From Fasciola hepatica (Eukaryota > Platyhelminthes > Trematoda > Plagiorchiida > Fasciolidae): 64,000 bases of DNA. The notes beneath the pieces were generated by a model. The model did not search any database, was not told the origin of the DNA, and worked only from the letters and a program-made list of their open reading frames with translations. Each line of letters begins with the position of its first letter. Within the stretch, counting starts at the first letter, position 1. Positions 23,601 to 37,066 of the stretch are shown one piece after another. The DNA is taken from NCBI GenBank assembly GCA_948099385.1, contig CANUEZ040000002.1, positions 1,364,001 through 1,428,000 on the forward strand, in the 5' to 3' direction. The translations under genes and the position numbers were made by a program.

Positions 23601-26150
23601 AAGTTGAGCTGAGGAGGCTCTGTGACTTAGTCCCCTTTGTTTTTCACACTTTCTGTTTCAAACTAGCATATAGTGCATAGTTTCGTTTTTAAACCTGGTA
23701 CGCCTATCGTGGTGTGCATTCATTCGTTCTGACCAGATATGATTTCGTTAGAGAATACAGAAAAGCTAACAGGCGAGAAAATGGAGGTGATCCAATGCTT
23801 TTTTCGCGCATCATATGACCATTTTGAAATGAAATCAGTGAAACGAGGTTCATAGGAGAGGGATCTGTGAATGAGAAAAAAGGGTAATGGTTTGTGAAAT
23901 TCAGAAAGCTTGACATATGATGAAATTTTTACTTGTCACTCGGCTTCAGGCAATTACAAGCAACTCAATAGCACGTGTATTCTGCCTATCGGGGTCGTAT
24001 GCGGTTCGTTGCTAAGAAATCCAGGGTTACGTATTCTGGTTCATCGACTAACTCTCAGAATGAACGCACACCCAACCGACAAAAAATTCACCATTTTAGG
24101 CACTCAATTTCGCCCTCTCGCTCTTAGGTTCCATTAGCAAATAAGTTTTGCTTCAACCGGAAATATTCATTCGGCGTTTTTTTCCTGAAACCCTGGGAAT
24201 CCTTCCAATCCTTATTGTCTTCCACCAGCTGCTATGAAGGAATACACACATGTATTGCTCTCTGTCCTTTGGTAAATTTTGTCAGCCTCTTTCTTTTGGC
24301 CTTTCCTGTCGCTGGAGCTTCCCTGACATCTTTTTGTAAGAATCGTATCTAACCGGCCAATCGTACGTAATGAAATAACCTGGACCCGGACTACGCGCAC
24401 TGGAAGAACAAAAAGACCAGACAAGAACGGAAAGAATGTATTCTGTCACACTTGGTTGGTGCTCACTCGTTTATACTCAAAAATAGGCATGTAATTATTG
24501 ACACAAAATCCTCACCAATCACAAGGTACTTCGCTGTATCTACACTATCTAACAGTGACGGTCCGGCTTCACCTGACTAGCTAGGTACCGGAAATGAAGC
24601 TATAGCTCATCGGACCGCGTGTGAAGACAGTCGAATGACTACACTTTTGTATCCTCAAACCGAGTGGTGTGTCAAATCCTGATAAGCACCATTCCATACT
24701 CTTTCCAATAATTGCTGGCTGTTTCGCCCAAATCTGGGACGCGAGGCTCTGTTTCGTGACCACCAATACGGATATTCTTCCCGCATATATACTGTTCACC
24801 TGCAGTCGTTTCAATTTTGCGTTTGATCTTCTACAGTCGAACCCGTGTCAAGTCTAACCGAGTGGTTTCGGACACCCCGGAGATATCGTACTGGGCCTGG
24901 TGCGACGGGAAAATCTTCACAGATTTTGATCCCGTACTGGTTTACCCCGTGTATACGAACCTTTCCTTAGGATTACTAAATTTTTGTCCAGTTATCTTGA
25001 TACACTCCTATCTCCTTCACGTTCCCATTGCTGACGCCTAACCAATTCCTGACTTTTTCATCCTTCAACTTAAATCCCACCCATATCTTTGTCGATGATG
25101 CAGTTAAGTTATCTGAACCTAGTCAATATTTTGAAAAACACAACTGCACCCACCGCGTATGGTTCTAGCTTCATTGGGGTGCTTGTGTACCTTTTTTCCT
25201 CCAAGTCCATTTGTATATACTTTGGTACCGTTTTTCTACCCATGCTGGTTATTAATTTTTCCTCCGAATTCGCATTTCAAATGGAAGTCTTCAAATTTCG
25301 AATCAGCGGTGACTCACAGAAGGCTTACTACGGATACTGAAGGATATTCGTTTCACGCACGACTGACTCATTTGATAATGAATTGAATGAATTTGTCAAG
25401 TCCCGTGTTGTGCACATAGTCAATCACGCTGGTGCACACTTGACCGTTGGTCCGCCTGGCTGCCTCTTCGCCTTAATTCTTCGATCTTCCATTTGAAACT
25501 TTTCTCCGGTCCTCAAAGCATGCTCACTTTTCAGCCATGTGAGCACACCACAGGTAGTGCATACATGAAATCCAAGCATGTGATTCGAAGCATGTGTATT
25601 AGCTCCAGCGAAAAGAAGGAAGTTGATTCTTTTAGCAAAGGGGGACAAAAATCGTGCTGGTGTGAAAAGATCACATCTTATATTTTAAAGCTGCGCTTTG
25701 AATGATTTCAACAGATTTATACCGTTTGATAGCTTTCTTGTATCCCTTATGGCGTACCAAAAAGGATACAAATAGCCTACGGTCCTGTCAGTACGTTGAT
25801 GAAATGACTAAGGTTGAACTTGTCTTCGATGCTGTCGTGAATAACCAATTCGGCAAGGCCTCTAACTCACCGTAAGCTTTTGTGATCTTCGAAGCGATCT
25901 TTTCCCGGTACAATTTTGATAAGAGAATTTACAGAACAGAGACTGTGCGATTTTTTCCCCGAATCTTTTCACTGTATCTCGACTAGTGCAGAATAGCGAA
26001 AAGTGTTTATTTTTATTTTTATGGGAAATCAACAGGCATCGACTTGCAGTTCAAAATTCGTCACTAAAGCTAACCTACAGATGTTTTTGTTGGCATAGAG
26101 TGCGTCGCTATTTGTTGATCACCGTCTCCTCTCCGCAACTTGACAATCGA
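23601..26150. other. About 2.5 kb without a recognised gene
   Basis: Only short frames without motifs (for example 24581-24814 minus and 25089-25386 plus in two overlapping frames). Nothing supported. Confidence 0.4.
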
Positions 26151-26154
26151 GAAT

Positions 26155-26553
26155 TCAAGTTCGTGTAGAGTATCCAAGATTATTTGTTCTCATTGGTCTT
26201 GTGATTTGGCTTAATGAGCCTCTTGTGTCGACTGCTTTTTCGATCCAACTTGCGATATGTTCTGTCATACTGTTGGGTAACTGTTTCGGTGTTATCCCAA
26301 AGTGGGTTGCTCCGAATCCACATTGGTATTCGTAGATTAAATTAGATTTAGAAGGCTCAGAGAGGTATGTTCTTACCCTGGGGTATTTGTGATATATTAT
26401 GTGATTAACTTCACGAGACGGTGTATCACCAGAATTAATGACGATTATTATAATGTGCTTGAGAACTTGTTGAGTGCTAATGAACACACTCCTGGACGAA
26501 CGGGTAACGAACACATCGGCCTTGGTCGGTATCAGCTCACTTTTAATATTCAT
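26155..26553 (-). pseudogene. Penelope-like GIY-YIG endonuclease fragment PLE5
   Basis: The 132-residue minus frame contains SKSNLIYEYQCGFGATHFGI followed by QLPNSMTEHIASWIEKAVDT. The layout (NLIYE-Y-x-C, G-A-T-x-x-G, M-T-EHI-x-SW) is that of the Penelope GIY-YIG nuclease. The core Tyr is replaced (THFG in place of TYIG), and the usual R-T after it is lost (ITPKQ). The frame is open over the whole domain, but no RT is attached. Fragment of an old copy. Confidence 0.78.
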
Positions 26554-26670
26554 GGATGCTTAGTTATGTGTTTCTGGAATGTTCACATCACACGCGGTTC
26601 GTGAACAAAGTTCTCTCAAGCTTTACGTTCTGGTTAAGTGTAGCGAGCTCCTATTTAACAAAATAGAAGA

Positions 26671-27530
26671 GTGGTGCGAGGCCCAAGGCTGTCTGGGCTC
26701 GAGGGAGAAAAAATACTCACACATGAATACTCGGGAATGAGCATGCACCAGATTTCAAAGAAACTTCCCAGATCGACAGTGATTATTCGCAATATTTTGG
26801 AAGATCCAAATCACTATGTAGTAGAGGAAAGATGTGAATTCTGTAAGAACTATTCAAAATACCTCACAAAATCGTCGAAGGTACAGAGTTCTTTGTAGTG
26901 GAATATAAGCGTTCGGCGTGCACAACAAATACAGTCCACACCACAACTGAGATACAGAAAGAGGAGACCATTACCTTGGATGACTGGTCGGCATGTTCAA
27001 GGTCGAGAACAATGGAAGAGAACTTTCATCAAATGAAGTGCTGAGTGGAATCGTGTGACATTTATTGGTGGGGAGAAGTCTAATTTCAAAAGCTCTGGTG
27101 GAATCGTGTACTAGTGAGGTGACTTCAGGAAGAGCAAGTTAAACTTCTGTCATCGTGTCTGTGGGAATGACTCCGTGATAGTCTGGGGTGTGATTTTGAG
27201 GACGGGAAATCTTGACTTGCAATTTCAGAATGGAATCAGGATAAATTTTTCTCCCGATAGTTCGGGAAAGTCGGTCAAAGCCCGTAATATTTTACCATTA
27301 TAATGCGGCTATTCATACAGCCAGAATACGGATGCTCCAACGGAATATCTAAAACCGTGAACTGGCCTGCTCACGTTCAGACTTGAACTGGATCGAAAAC
27401 GTCTGGGGTCTGTTAGCGAGGCTAGCCTACACGTGTTAACGCCCACCATCCTCCATGAATCGGACAGCACAGAACGTGGGACAATCCGGAACATCGGTGG
27501 AAGCTTATTTGAACTTAGTGTTCCCGTCAG
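26671..27530 (+). pseudogene. Tc1/mariner-type transposase remnant Tc1-2
   Basis: The open N-terminal frame (26671-26898) reads GPRLSGLEGEKILTHEYSGM then SMHQISKKLPRSTVIIRNIL. This is the first helix-turn-helix of the Tc1/Tc3 DNA-binding domain, followed by a poor second domain. Downstream, with frameshifts, come WNRVTFIGGEKSNF (catalytic D changed; about 27050-27090), GNDSVIVWGVI (27167-27195), HYNAAIHTARIR (catalytic Asp replaced by Tyr; 27297-27335) and SDLNWIENVWGLLARLAY (27379-27432). It differs from Tc1-1 in every motif, so it is a separate family. Terminal repeats were not found. Confidence 0.82.
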
Positions 27531-28679
27531 TCACAACAAATGCTACTGTGTTTCGTAACCAGTTCGCTGGCTTGCGCTATCTTGCGCGGGGACTGACCAA
27601 CAAGGACAAGACTAAAAAGGAACTGCTTTCCAAGTTTGGCATATGTTTTCCTTTTCTTTCTCACTCTTGTATACGTTTGGAGCCCACTATTACATATTTT
27701 TTTGCTTTACCCTCGTTTTTGTCAGATCGGTTTTGACTGAATTGCAAGCATGTTGCTTGCAAAAGTCTGTCATACAAACAAAATTACTTCGATGGTAGTG
27801 AAAGTGTTTTGTGCATACAATACTGCATGATCTGGCAATGCAGCACAAACTACTGTTCAACTCCGGCCACCAACAAGTGAGACAAGCAAGCGATTTCATC
27901 CTTTCGATATCCGAAATGCCCAGAATGCAAGTCTTTCAAGCCTACTGAGCGTAGTGGTGGAGGCATAGTTATTCTGTCACTCAGACACAAAATACCGTTA
28001 TACGTAGCAGAAACTTCTTCACGACGTTACTGTAACTACGAAAACTTGCGTTTATTATAGGTTTGTCATCCTCGTCGAACACTGACAACGATTGCAGTGA
28101 ACTGTTTCTTCCTGTCCCAAATTAGGTCCGACTCACTAATCGGTATTGGCTGTGGGAGTAGTCAGGCGGAAGTGGGAGCCTCATCCGAACGGATGTAAAG
28201 AGGCAAGCAATCGGCATACGGAGGGGATTTTACTTTCCAATTCTGAGCACACAGCTAACGCTGACTGTCGTGGATCGTCGATTAATTTCGATGCTTCACG
28301 GTCTGTCACAATAGTGAGATGGGTAATGCTGTGTGGTCGTACTATTCGTCAGACTACAAACTACGTCATTACAATGCCCGAAAACTTATTGATCGAATAT
28401 TCGATACCGGCTCCCATCACGCGCATGCACGTACGTACGCACATCACTGTGTCTTCACCTGTGCCACGGACGGCTTGCTCTAACCAATCAGATTTTGGCC
28501 CTGAGCCATGCGTGCTTGTTGATTCGGTGCTGTTAAGCCGCCCCGCTTGACTGCACTCAATCGCATTTACTGCTTGAGCTTGCCCATCGATGATTCACTT
28601 GCTCGCTTGCCCGCTTACTTACTGATGAGCTAATAAACGATTTTTTTGCATACTATGGTCTGTGATTACGAACACAACA
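27531..28679. other. No gene recognised
   Basis: A 134-residue plus frame (28146-28550) has no known domain. The segment 28390-28680 is rich in short GCACGT/TACGTACGC runs and ends with AATAAAC then ACGAACACAACA just beside Gypsy-3, so part of it could be an old LTR; I could not pair it with a second copy. Confidence 0.35.
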
Positions 28680-29800
28680 GGTACCAAAAATAGACTTGTG
28701 CATATGAGTAACAGCGACAAATACAGTAAACGCTTCATCTCGAGTATGAAGACATCTAAGTTCTGCAGAACTCGGTTTTCGAAAATCTCTTAACACCGGT
28801 TGACCATCCTATTCTAGAACGGCTGCGATACCGGTGGGCGATGCGTCTTCAATGACTTTTGAGGGAAAATGTGGGAAGAATAAACGAAGTATAGCATTCG
28901 TTGACAGAGAGTGAAGTAGGCTGGGCAAGCACCGTCCATGCTATAATGACCAATGAAATATCCGTTGAGTGAGAAGATCGAGTAACAGAGTAGCCTCAGT
29001 TGAGAAGTTTGTCATAGATCGGGAATAACGCTGGACGGAACAGAATAATGATTTCACTTCAGCAAGAAATCTTGGAGCAGAGGCAATAGATAATGAAAAG
29101 CTTTTGGATTCGAGGTGAAAATCGTATGCACCAACCAAATAACCCAAACGGGACAATACGGAAAAAGAAAGTACAGACTTTTCGGGATGGATGGCAACGT
29201 TCATTGTGCAATCTGTCGAGTGAAGAAAATAAACGTCGGCCATGTGAATCATTATTGCGAATATAAACATACCAAACATCACCATATTATATCATTCTGA
29301 TACACTGACACGCCTTTTAAATCCAAAAATCGGGATTTTTTGGTGCTCTGAAAAATGGCGGGTGAGAAGCTTAGACCAAAAGGCAAAAGATTGTGTTGAA
29401 ACAGCCTAAAATTCATACTGATGCGTGTCAGTTCATGGGATTGTTCACCAAGTGGGATTTGAAAAATCCATCCTTCAATTCCAGCTTGGAAGAGCATCGA
29501 GAACCATAAAACTGATGGGGATTGTCTTTTGAATTGATAGTTGAATAAACTGGCCCCTGCAGATGTTTGTTCAGGGTAAAACCGTAGTCACCACAAATCC
29601 CAGGGGTCTTTTCGTCTCTTTTCAACGGAGTCATGACCACAGTAGCCCAGGAATTCACGAGTGAAATTATCCCTTTGAAGACCATATCACTCAAAGCTTT
29701 CTTCGCTGTCTCGCGTGGTCCGGGAGGAATGATACGGCTTTGCATGAAGTGGAAGAACCTGTTGATTTAGAAGAAACTTTTCAACAATCCAGTATGAGAT
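28680..29800 (-). pseudogene. Ty3/gypsy pol remnant Gypsy-3 (RT and RNase H)
   Basis: On the minus strand one reads GPRETAKKALSDMVFKGIIS (from about 29735), then VVMTPLKRDEKTPGICGDY, KLELKDGFF (first catalytic Asp replaced: K-L-E-L-K-D), then LLPFGLSFSPAIFQS and VSVYQNDIIW, where the usual YxDD is YQND (about 29290-29480). After a break the palm end follows: VAIHPEKSVLSFSVLSRLGY and LAEVKSLFCSVQRYSRSMTN (28941-29285). RNase H is at about 28690-28860, with EDASPTGIAAVLE and TRDEAFTVFVAV. The order is canonical, with two catalytic changes and several stops. It is another gypsy lineage from Gypsy-1 and Gypsy-2. Confidence 0.82.
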
Positions 29801-32800
29801 GCCGAAGGCGACTGACGGGATTCAGTCAAAAAGTGTAACGACACACGCATGCGGTTCAAGCTCACGATAGAAATATGTGGTGAATCAGCAGCTGTCACAC
29901 GTGATACGGCCAGGTACAGCTTCGTAGCCCCGCATGCGGATGAGCCCCAACCAATCAGGATCGCCGCGGACAAGTCCAACAGAAGCTCCCTGTGATTGGT
30001 CATCTTCGAGTCTAACAATTATATTCTCTAATTTAACATATTTATACAAACCCGTTCTGCAATACAACTAACGTGCTATCTCGCATCCTTGGTCTTCTTG
30101 CTACTTTCGCTCACGTAGTTCTGTATGGGGGCAATTTCAATACGTCTTGTCAGTTCAGTTCATTACGATGATTACAAAACACCCGAACCAATCATAGGAA
30201 TTTAACACGTGAAATTATTTGCGTGTTCATTAGTGAGGCATGATTAAACTGATTCTGGTACGGTTAACTGATACCCAGAAATATCTTTGGTCGAAAGGAT
30301 AGTGAGATGGAGCTGTACAGGAGTGTCAAGACCCCAAAAAAAACGTTAGGAATGAGTAGTTTTACATTCTCATGACCCATGATAAGAAAATGCCTCATAC
30401 ATTTGTTTACGAGGAATGTATGAGCAACGTGACGGCGTGGATAAGAACCAATACTAGTTAACGTGAGGGAACGGAGATCTAGAGAAAGATAGATATCATC
30501 AAGAGAACGTTGTATTAAAAGTGCTTACTTCCTCAAACACAAAGATTGAATGTGATCGATCTCACCACATTTGTGACACTCAACATTGCGGAAATGGAAA
30601 GTTATTCTGGATTTTTTACCACAGTATATCGATGCATTCCGTTATTTTGATTGCTGATATCTGGCCTGAGAAATGCTGGTGGAATAAATGTCTCCAACAG
30701 TGCATTGATCTGAGCATCTCCTTTGAGTAGGCAATTAATGGGGATTCTCGACGCTAAAGATCACTTGTGGCTCATTACTGCTGGCGCTACGAGTGTCAAG
30801 GCATTGCTCACAAACAGATCTGACAGACTAGAACGTGCGTTCTCGGGGGAGTAGGCGTGGTTGCAAGTTCCGGTAATTTATTCAAGCAATCATTTAGTTC
30901 GTCGCCGAACTCACACTCGTATGCAGTTCCAAAATAGATTCCTAAAATGACTGTTTTCCCTCCCGCATCAAGAAGTGAAATTCTGTTTCTTCAGCTGTCT
31001 GAAACTTTGCTTTTAGAAGGTGTTTAAAAGTCTTCTCAGTCAATCGCAAGGTAAGCAAAATTCTCGACGACGGAGTACGCGTCTTTTACGATTACAGTCA
31101 AAAACGCGCAGTTTTCTTTCCTGAATCCAGTGTTTCGTGTGAAGCACTCAATTTCTGATGTTCTTGTACAGTCTTAAACTCGCGCGTTGAAAAGAATGAT
31201 TAGTGTCTCCAGATCACAACAATTATAATTGTAAAACTGACCGCGATGCCCGTTTTGATCTACCGGAATACTATTGAGAGTGTGCAATACACAGGAAGTG
31301 CGTAATGCAGCTGTAACCGAGGACCAGAATTCATTTGAAAAACAGAATACGGGCTAAGGGATTTGGATTCGAACCGTACTCAGCGGACTGTGAATGTCCA
31401 CTTAGACCTAATGTAATTGAACGCACAAGTTCACAGTTCATTTGTAATCATCTAAATTTTCCAATTTTGAAATTTAGCCATTTAAAAAGCAACGCCGAGC
31501 TGTCGGTTGCGATACAATTTTCATAGTTCAAAAGCCTAAATTGTGCTCATTCGCGATTCTTTTGTGAATAATCACAAACAGGATAAACCTGAACGTCCAC
31601 CGCTCCATCTCAATTTAAGTCAAGAGCGCACCTTATTCGTCCGAAAAGTACGAGTTTTCGTTGAAAAGTTATTAGTTAGATGCTTTGGTAATGGGAACCA
31701 AAGTAAGATAAAGAGAAAATGGTGATAACTTTATCACTGTTCGTTGATGAAGAACCAGATGGATATAGGACAATCGTGATTGGACATCTTTTTTGGTTCG
31801 TTCACAAAGTGTCCATTAGATACCAGTGGCCGCGCTAGATATGCAATAAGCGAGTTGTAAAACGGTTTGGTTTGGGAATAAACCATTTTGAAGTTATTGC
31901 GTATAGCGGGGTAAATACTGCGCGACGGAGAAAGAGACTGATGTGGCTGGTATATCATCAGAAATCATATCACTGCACAACCGTTCAGATGCAGAAAAAT
32001 GGATTATTTCCAAGAAATTAAATAGTTTAGAACATATGTTACTGAAATTAGAAATGAAACAGGGTAAACAGCAGACTGCAAATAAGGCGATGAACCAAGC
32101 GAAGCCAGCGCTGATGATAGCTCTTCATACCTTTATGTCAGCTGAGACCAGTTGGAACAACAAATGACCTCCTTGCTCTGCACAATTTAACTGGTCAGTA
32201 ATAGGCATCTGACTTTGCGCGCAACCAGGTTGTCTCCCTGTTACTGACGGCTTTCGTGACTAGCTTCGAACAGTAAGATAGTGCTACAATAGAATCATCT
32301 ACACATGAGTTTGGCCGTTTAAAGCTCACCGGTTGAGATCCACGCGAACCACCTGCAGGAGGGATGAAGCGGCTACGCAAAATGGTTAGTGGTGTGCTTG
32401 TATTCGAACACATTTTCTGCCCCACCTCACCTTATACCATACGAAGCTTTGCTGTTTCAACTTATTCAAATTCGTGTCTATCTTATGTTAGTAACAGGCC
32501 ATAACGAAAGTGTATTGTGTTCCTAAACATTTCAATTAACCAATCCATTTTATTTATAAACTCTCACCATACCCATCAACAGCTTACAAGAGAACATCCT
32601 AAAAAGTAAAGGACCAACCGTCTGAGCTGATCTTCTCCATGATTAATTATTCCTCCAGGTACGAATGACTCATCCAGCATAGGTCGCCCGGATAGGCATT
32701 TGCCTTAATGCATCAAGGAACACCATTGGCGGGGGCTGAAACGTGGGAAGACCGGCGCCATAATAAGCTGCATCTTAGGCCATTTTCTAGATGGTGCTCA

Positions 32801-34500
32801 CACGATCGACACCTGAAGTGCACCGCAAGTTATAAACCGGGTTCCACCTAACCGACCAAAGCCAATCTTACTTCGAGCCCTAGCCACGGAACAATCAATC
32901 GGAATTCGCCCACTGAACTCTGAACTGTACGCATAAGCTAGGAGTGCAGGCTCCTCATTCACCCTGGCCCAGACCGGGAACCACCGACTGGCAACCGAAC
33001 CCCGAAAACCCACCATCGACTATCACAGGCCCTGGGGGGAAGTTGAACTCTCACCACTATATACAGACAGTAGAAACCTTTCCTGCCCAGTCCCTTAGCC
33101 CTATTTTACAACCCCGTGAAAATAGCCTACAACCCAATAAATGGTCAAAGCATTCCACCATCATTTCACCAATGTGAGCTGTAAGAGGACGTAAAGGATT
33201 CACTGAAAGTAACTATTTGCTTTCCAGTGTTGTTCTTTGTTCAAGAAATGTCACTTAGTGAACATTTTTAAACCCAGTAGTGAAACCGTTGCAAAGGAAT
33301 CAAAATGCTTTGTGCGCTATTTTGAATAATAGAAAAGGGAATTGTGCATTCCACTTCACATCGCACGCGAGAAAATGGAGCTAGTGTCACATGGGCACTT
33401 GAATAAACACGTCCATTATTACTGCTTCCGAATCGATCATCAATCACATGATCTTGACGAACCAGATGATCCTATAACCAACTCCTTGAAAAAAAGATCA
33501 CGGTTTTATTGATGTATCCCGGAGCATTTCATTGGTTCCTTACTAGCACACTGCAGTTCTTAAATCGCCCGGCTGAGTTAACCAAGTGGTTTGTTTAAGA
33601 TAGTTACCATTTAAGTGTAGTGTGAACGGAATAAAAGTTCAAAATCTTGTTCTAAACGAATAGACTATTTCAAACGCAACTGATCCGTGAGGCTCAGTGA
33701 GAACTGACTGCACTAATTGCACTAATTTGTTAAATGCTGAAATGATCCTTTAGGGTGGAAACTGATTTTCACGCGAGCCAGAAACTTTTTTGACTCGTAA
33801 TCACCGCGATTTACCGATTGCACACGTTGACTGATGCGATAATGGATGTGTCAGATCAGGCAGCCTATCGAACTGGCAGGTTCACAAATCGCACAGTGAA
33901 ACCAATGTCTATGCCCCTCAATAAACACACGTCAATTATTTCCACCTTTGTTCTTTGCCTGTAACTTTGTTGCTGGAAATCATGAGCACACACACGGCTT
34001 GAGTATTCTGCTTCCCTAAGCATGTAAACAACACATCACATTTTGTCTGCATAATACACGCAACGCTTTCTCACTACGGAATGATTAGAACCGTAATGGT
34101 TGTTACGATTCAGCAAAACCACATTCAACCATTCAAAAAGCTGCACATCAACATGACCTTCCGCTTTCGGAGCTGACAGACTACTATCCTACGAAAAGAA
34201 ATAAATTTGTATCGGCCTGGTTCTTTCTTGCTGATGGAACCTAATCTGTTTTGTTTGCATCGTGCAGAGATATGGAACTATAAGCACTTCGCAGCAGGCA
34301 TCAAACGAGAAGTAGATAAGTGAATCCAATTGGAGCCGATTTTAGGGTCTAAAGTTCTCAGTACTCAACATAAACCAGTCGATTACATACCGGTCCCCCT
34401 CTGGTATAAAACGCTGCACATTGAGGCACTAATCACAATACCAATTACCAAAATAGTAATGTTTTCGACGTTTATAACGAGTATATCACGACTTAAGTGT
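29801..34500. other. About 4.7 kb without a recognised gene
   Basis: Frames of 60-84 residues only. The minus frame 29767-30018 lies where a gypsy protease would be expected 5' of Gypsy-3, but I see no D-T/S-G. No repeat match to the rest of the window was noticed. Confidence 0.4.
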
Positions 34501-34555
34501 TAACATTTCGTCCCCCCGATACAAGTTCGGCTTCGCGTTTTCCTCTTCCCGTGTC

Positions 34556-35489
34556 AGGTGATTGGATGTCTGGTGCTCCGGGTCAGGCTAATGTCAGCAT
34601 CGCTCTGAGCATGAAAACTTAGCGCGCACTGCTCGACTGGATCTCAGTGAGCAGTCGTCTGTGTGCATTTCGGTTGAATGGTTCTGTGAATGTCAACAGC
34701 ATTGGTCTAAAGCGCCGATGCCTGCTTGTCGTTTCTATGTATGCCCCCATTGACTGTAGCTCTCCTGAGGCTAAAGACGATTTCTACCAAGATTTGTCCC
34801 GACTGCTTTGCATTGTGGGCTCTACAGACATCATGTTTGTTGTTGGTGATTTCAATTCCCATGTCGGAAGCCTAGACGAGACGGAGAGGAATATGGAAGG
34901 CCGATTTGGCGTTCCAGCCGATCGAACTGATAACGGTGATCCACTCATTCAACTATGTTCCGACCATGGACTATTCCCAGCGAGTACAAGTTTCTCGCAC
35001 GAAAAGCGACACCAACTAACCTGGCGTCCTCCTGCCCCTTCACAGCGTCGGACTCAGATCGACCATAGTGCGTCGGTTACCGCTGGCGCCGATCAATTCA
35101 AGACTGTCGATCATTTTGGTCCACGTCTGCAGACACTGATCACGTTTTTCTCCGTGAGCGTTTCAGCCTACGTCTCGTCAGTGGCCGAAATAACACCAGT
35201 GCCAACCGTTCCCCGCAAATGTTCCTGCTCAATGATCATCGAACTGCTTTCCATGCAAAATTATCCACTAAGTTATCGATGCAGTCAAATGCCCAGAATC
35301 CAGAAGAGAGATGTACAGAGAACAAACAGGCTCTACGTACGGCTGCTAATGCCACCCAAGGTCCAACAACCAGATACAAACAGAAACGATGGATACACGT
35401 ATCCTCAGTCGAACTGTAAAATGCTTGCAGGCCAGTGTCTCCGGATTCCAGATATGATGAGGCACGGAGATGCCTTAGGCGACAACTAA
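34556..35489 (+). pseudogene. RTE A1 endonuclease (APE-type) domain
   Basis: The open frame 34647-35489 plus an in-frame extension upstream (from about 34506, one TAG at 34621) reads the endonuclease: LLVVSMYAPIDCSS, then FVVGDFNSHVG (catalytic D and N), then DNGDPLIQLCSDHGLF, LTWRPP and RTQIDH. The final SDH motif region (about 35130-35160) is disrupted by a frameshift: DSDHA is not read in frame. The N-terminal catalytic residues of the domain are missing because of 5' truncation. Confidence 0.82.
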
Positions 35490-36900
35490 TTCGTAACCTG
35501 AGAAAGGACCGTGAGCAGTGATGGACTGCGAAGTGTAGAGAGATGGAAAAGGCTATGGGGATTGGCAACAACAGCAACCTTTTCCGTCTGATTAGAAAAA
35601 CCGGTCCACGTAAACCAGATGTTGGAGAATTGATCAAAGAGGCGAACGGCTCACTGATTCAAACTCAGGAACGTCCTCTAATTCGTTGGGTGAAGTATTT
35701 CGAGATGCAGTTTAAGTGGCCTTTATCTTCGTCAGGCTTGATCACGAGCGCAATGGGTTCTTCGTGAGATAGGATATCTTGAAACACATAAGGCTGCCGT
35801 ACCGGATGGGTTGCCCTCGTTTATTTTCAAAGACGGTGGCTCAGCACTTTTACTGGGGTTGACCAAACTCCTCGGTTCGATACGGGAGAAGGAACAAGTT
35901 TCAAAGAAATCGTGGGAATCGGCGATCAAGCCGGTTTATAAGAAGAGCGACAGGTCCTCCTGTGAAAACCATAGAGGAATAAGTGCGGTTCGCATCGCAT
36001 CCAAACTGCTCGCTGGTATTGTTCTCCACCGCATGTCTACAGCCCGCGAACAGTGCTTGTGCGAGAATCCAGCTGGGTTTAGACCTGGTCGAGGCAACGT
36101 TGATCATATCTTCATTCTTCGACAAATTTTGGAACACAAACACACCTTCTGTAGACTTACTATCGTCGTTTTACTTGATCTCAAAGCAGTCTTCTATTCA
36201 GTTGACCGCACGATTATCTGGTGCTGCCTCTTGTTGAAGGATGTACCAGAGAAATTTCATTTCCATCGTAAAATCCCTCTAAATTAATAGCTGAAGCCGA
36301 GTTCGGGTGTATGGTGATCTTTCATCCGAGTTCATCATAAAATTGATTGAAATGGTCCTGGTGACCACACTTTCGTCAGATGAGGATAGCGACGCTGAAC
36401 TTTCCCCGGGTGGAAAGGTATCAGACCTTGAGTATGCAGACGACATTATTCTAAGTGAAGATCCGGGTAAGTTGCAAGCTTTTATAGACAGCCTGAACAA
36501 ATGTGTAGCAATCTTCGGTATGCGTTTTGCACCTCCAAAGTGAAACACGCCATTGCAGGATTGGGTTGGTCCAACGCCAAACTTTTCAATGTCTGGGGAA
36601 ACTATAAACGTGGTAGACAAGTTCTATTATCTGAGGGTCTGCACCTCACTCGAAGGTCGGATATCGGATGAGATGTCTCTGTGTATACAGAAGGCTCGTT
36701 TGGCACTTGCCTACATGAGTCATCTATGGCGTCGACATGACATTCGTTTACCCATCAAAGGCCAAGTGTACGCTGCAGCAGTCAGACCCGCTCTTCTGTA
36801 TGGTTCGGAGACATGGCCACTGCGGGTGGAGGACATACGAAGATTGTCGGTATTTGAACACCGATATCTTCGTAGTATTGCCCAAATCTGATGGGAACAC
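35490..36900 (+). pseudogene. RTE A1 reverse transcriptase
   Basis: The RT can be read with frameshifts: linker MEKAMGIGNNSNLFRLIRK (35543), fingers with NHRGISAVRIASKLLAGIVL (about 35970-36020), AGFRPGRGNVDHIFILRQIL, motif A VLLDLKAVFYSVDR (36170-36215), then a deletion, then the YADD box (36433-36444) in DLEYADDIILSEDPG, FGMRFAPPK, a TGA stop at 36541, and the C-terminal RRHDIRLPIKGQVYAAAVRP and FEHRYLRSI. Compared with copy A3 about 50 bases are missing near 36345, removing the QGCPL-x-P-F motif. It cannot encode a working enzyme. Confidence 0.85.
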
Positions 36901-37059
36901 CGTGTGAGCAATGCTGAGGTTTGGCAGAAAGTCTTAGGTTTAAGGATCAAATCATTAGATGAAACACTTAAACTCATCAGGTTTAGATGGTTGGGGCATG
37001 TGTTACGCATGTCTTGTGACAGGATCCCACGGCATGCTATGTTTGCTTAGGCGGGTACC

Positions 37060-37066
37060 AGTTGGA
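37060..37066 (+). repeat. Left target site duplication of B1
   Basis: AGTTGGA, repeated exactly at 38753-38759. In copy A3 the uninterrupted counterpart reads ATTTGGA at 48973-48979. Confidence 0.85.

Noticed and set aside
28146..28680. Possible gypsy LTR beside Gypsy-3
   Set aside because: Has an AATAAA and CACAACA end, but orientation is opposite to Gypsy-3 and no second copy was seen in the window.
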